A stretch of DNA of 64,000 nucleotides from Nocardia jiangxiensis NBRC 101359 (GTDB lineage Bacteria; Actinomycetota; Actinomycetes; Mycobacteriales; Mycobacteriaceae): contig NZ_BAGB01000041.1 in NCBI RefSeq assembly GCF_000308615.1, forward strand, positions 124,001 through 188,000. The letters run 5' to 3'. Positions within the stretch are counted from its first letter, which is position 1, and every line of letters begins with the position of its first letter. A program made the position numbers and the translations under genes. The notes under the pieces are model-generated. The model saw only the letters and a list, made by a program, of their open reading frames with translations, was not told the origin of the DNA and ran no database searches. Below are positions 63,178 through 64,000 of the stretch, in pieces.

Positions 63178-64000
63178 GTGGGCAAACACTCCGCACCGCG
63201 CAGGTCACGGTTGCGCCGCCGACAGGCGACGGTGCTCGCACCGGTGGTGGCTCTGGCCGCGGGCTGGGCGGGCACGGCCGGCGCCGATCCGGTCGCACCG
63301 GCCTCGATCCCGGCGCTGAGCGCCGCCGCCCGGCCCGCCGTGGACGGCTCGCATCTGGTGAACGTCACCCCGGATGCGGGCCGGATGGTGAACATGCGGG
63401 TGTACTCGGCGGCGATGAATTCCGTGATCGACGTGAAAGTGGCTCGCGCCCCGGATCATTCGAAACCCGCACCGGTGCTGTATCTGCTCAACGGCGCAAA
63501 CGGGGGCGTCGACGATTCGAGCTGGACCGAACAGACCGATATCGCCGATTTCTTCGCCGACAAACAGGTCACCGTCGCGATTCCGCTGGGCGGGCGCGGG
63601 AGCTACTTCACCGATTGGCGCACCGACGATCCGGTCCTGGGGAAGCAGCGTTGGAGCACCTTCCTCACCCGGGAGTTGCCGCCGATCATGGATTCCACAT
63701 TCCACGGCACCGGCAAGAACGCGCTGGCCGGCATCTCGATGGCCGGAACGTCGGTATTCCAGCTCGCCCTGGATCGACCGGGTCTGTATCAGGCCATCGG
63801 CGCGTACAGCGGCTGCGCGCAGACCAGCAATCCGCTCGGCGAGGCGTATGTCACCGCTGTCGTCGGCCGCTGGGCCGGTAATGCGGCGAATATGTGGGGC
63901 CCGCCGGGCGATCCCGCCTGGGCCGCCAACGACCCCTACATTCACGCGGATCGCCTGCGCGGCACGGCAATCTACGTTTCTTCGGGGACGGGGCTTCCGG
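63178..64000 (+). CDS. Secreted esterase of the mycolyltransferase (antigen 85) family, 3' end cut by window
   Basis: About 274 codons visible. GTG 63178 follows GGGAGGAG; the N-terminus is a basic signal peptide (RRRQATVLAPVVALAAGWAG) ending near GADP. Nucleophile elbow is GISMAG; preceding PVLYLLNGANGG and WSTFLTRELPPIM fit the Ag85/esterase fold. Family enzymes transfer mycolates to trehalose or arabinogalactan. Divergent from the papA operon across 244 bp, which suggests joint function in the envelope. Continues beyond 64000. Confidence 0.88.
   Translation, partial: MGKHSAPRRSRLRRRQATVLAPVVALAAGWAGTAGADPVAPASIPALSAAARPAVDGSHLVNVTPDAGRMVNMRVYSAAMNSVIDVKVARAPDHSKPAPVLYLLNGANGGVDDSSWTEQTDIADFFADKQVTVAIPLGGRGSYFTDWRTDDPVLGKQRWSTFLTRELPPIMDSTFHGTGKNALAGISMAGTSVFQLALDRPGLYQAIGAYSGCAQTSNPLGEAYVTAVVGRWAGNAANMWGPPGDPAWAANDPYIHADRLRGTAIYVSSGTGLP

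Noticed and set aside
1..64000. Search for tRNA, rRNA, CRISPR arrays, transposases and phage genes
   Set aside because: None recognised by eye; no clustered direct repeats or transposase motifs were seen.

Overview
The window is a high-GC chromosomal segment from a mycolic-acid-containing actinomycete, most likely Nocardia or a close relative. The sequence supports this through a full yrbE/mce operon with an Mce-associated protein, mycothiol-linked enzymes (an MscR-type dehydrogenase and a maleylpyruvate-isomerase-fold protein), a deazaflavin (F420)-dependent nitroreductase-type protein, three P450s resembling CYP125, CYP123 and CYP138, an FprB-type ferredoxin reductase, a PapA-like acyltransferase, GpgS and the start of a mycolyltransferase-type esterase. 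Many genes start with GTG, many overlap by ATGA, GTGA or TGATG, and several promoters put a -10 box only 6-12 nt from the start codon, suggesting leaderless mRNAs. The genus is inferred from family content only.

Layout. 1-2.6 kb: a glycine-betaine/choline-type ABC importer (permease, CBS-bearing ATPase, permease cut by the window edge). 2.9-10.3 kb: a TauD-type dioxygenase divergent from a racemase-fold protein, then secreted hydrolases (beta-lactamase-fold, tripeptidyl-peptidase-like, secretory lipase) and a truncated PapA-like remnant. 10.5-16.3 kb: msrB-msrA with a strong terminator, then aldehyde dehydrogenase, HSL-type esterase and a large membrane glycosyltransferase. 16.5-20.2 kb: methyltransferase, SDR, crotonase-fold protein and a TetR regulator divergent from the mce operon.

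20.4-31.1 kb: the operon yrbEA-yrbEB-mceA to mceF-mas encodes a lipid importer. Its promoter carries an 8-4-8 inverted repeat followed after exactly 14 nt by a TATGnT box, and the same arrangement recurs in front of an SDR gene about 10 kb away. This suggests one regulator, probably the neighbouring TetR, controls both.

31.2-41.9 kb: an oxidative catabolic island: mscR with its metallo-hydrolase partner, a CYP125-like P450, a TetR regulator, a SnoaL-like protein, a CYP123-like P450, aldehyde dehydrogenase, SDR and an FprB-type ferredoxin-NADP reductase. The order CYP123/ALDH/SDR recalls Rv0766c-Rv0768-Rv0769 of M. tuberculosis. Copies of a TGTYYGGAC-type palindrome sit in front of both P450s, the TetR gene and the aldehyde dehydrogenase, making this a compact candidate regulon. 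A second, truncated TetR remnant lies at the end of the island.

42-49.9 kb: a hot-dog dehydratase converges with an unusual SRPBCC plus AMP-ligase C-domain fusion; then a flavoprotein divergent from a TetR, and a CYP138-like P450 followed by its own TetR, with two GGTAC-N6-GTACC sites before the P450. 49.9-56.9 kb: assorted small enzymes and membrane proteins, a cyclopropane-type fatty acid methyltransferase and a PucR-type regulator. 57.2-64 kb: a tightly packed papA-like / MFS exporter / GT39-type glycosyltransferase / gpgS operon divergent from a secreted Ag85-like esterase, which reads as an acylated-glycolipid assembly and export locus. No tRNA, rRNA, CRISPR array or insertion sequence was recognised.
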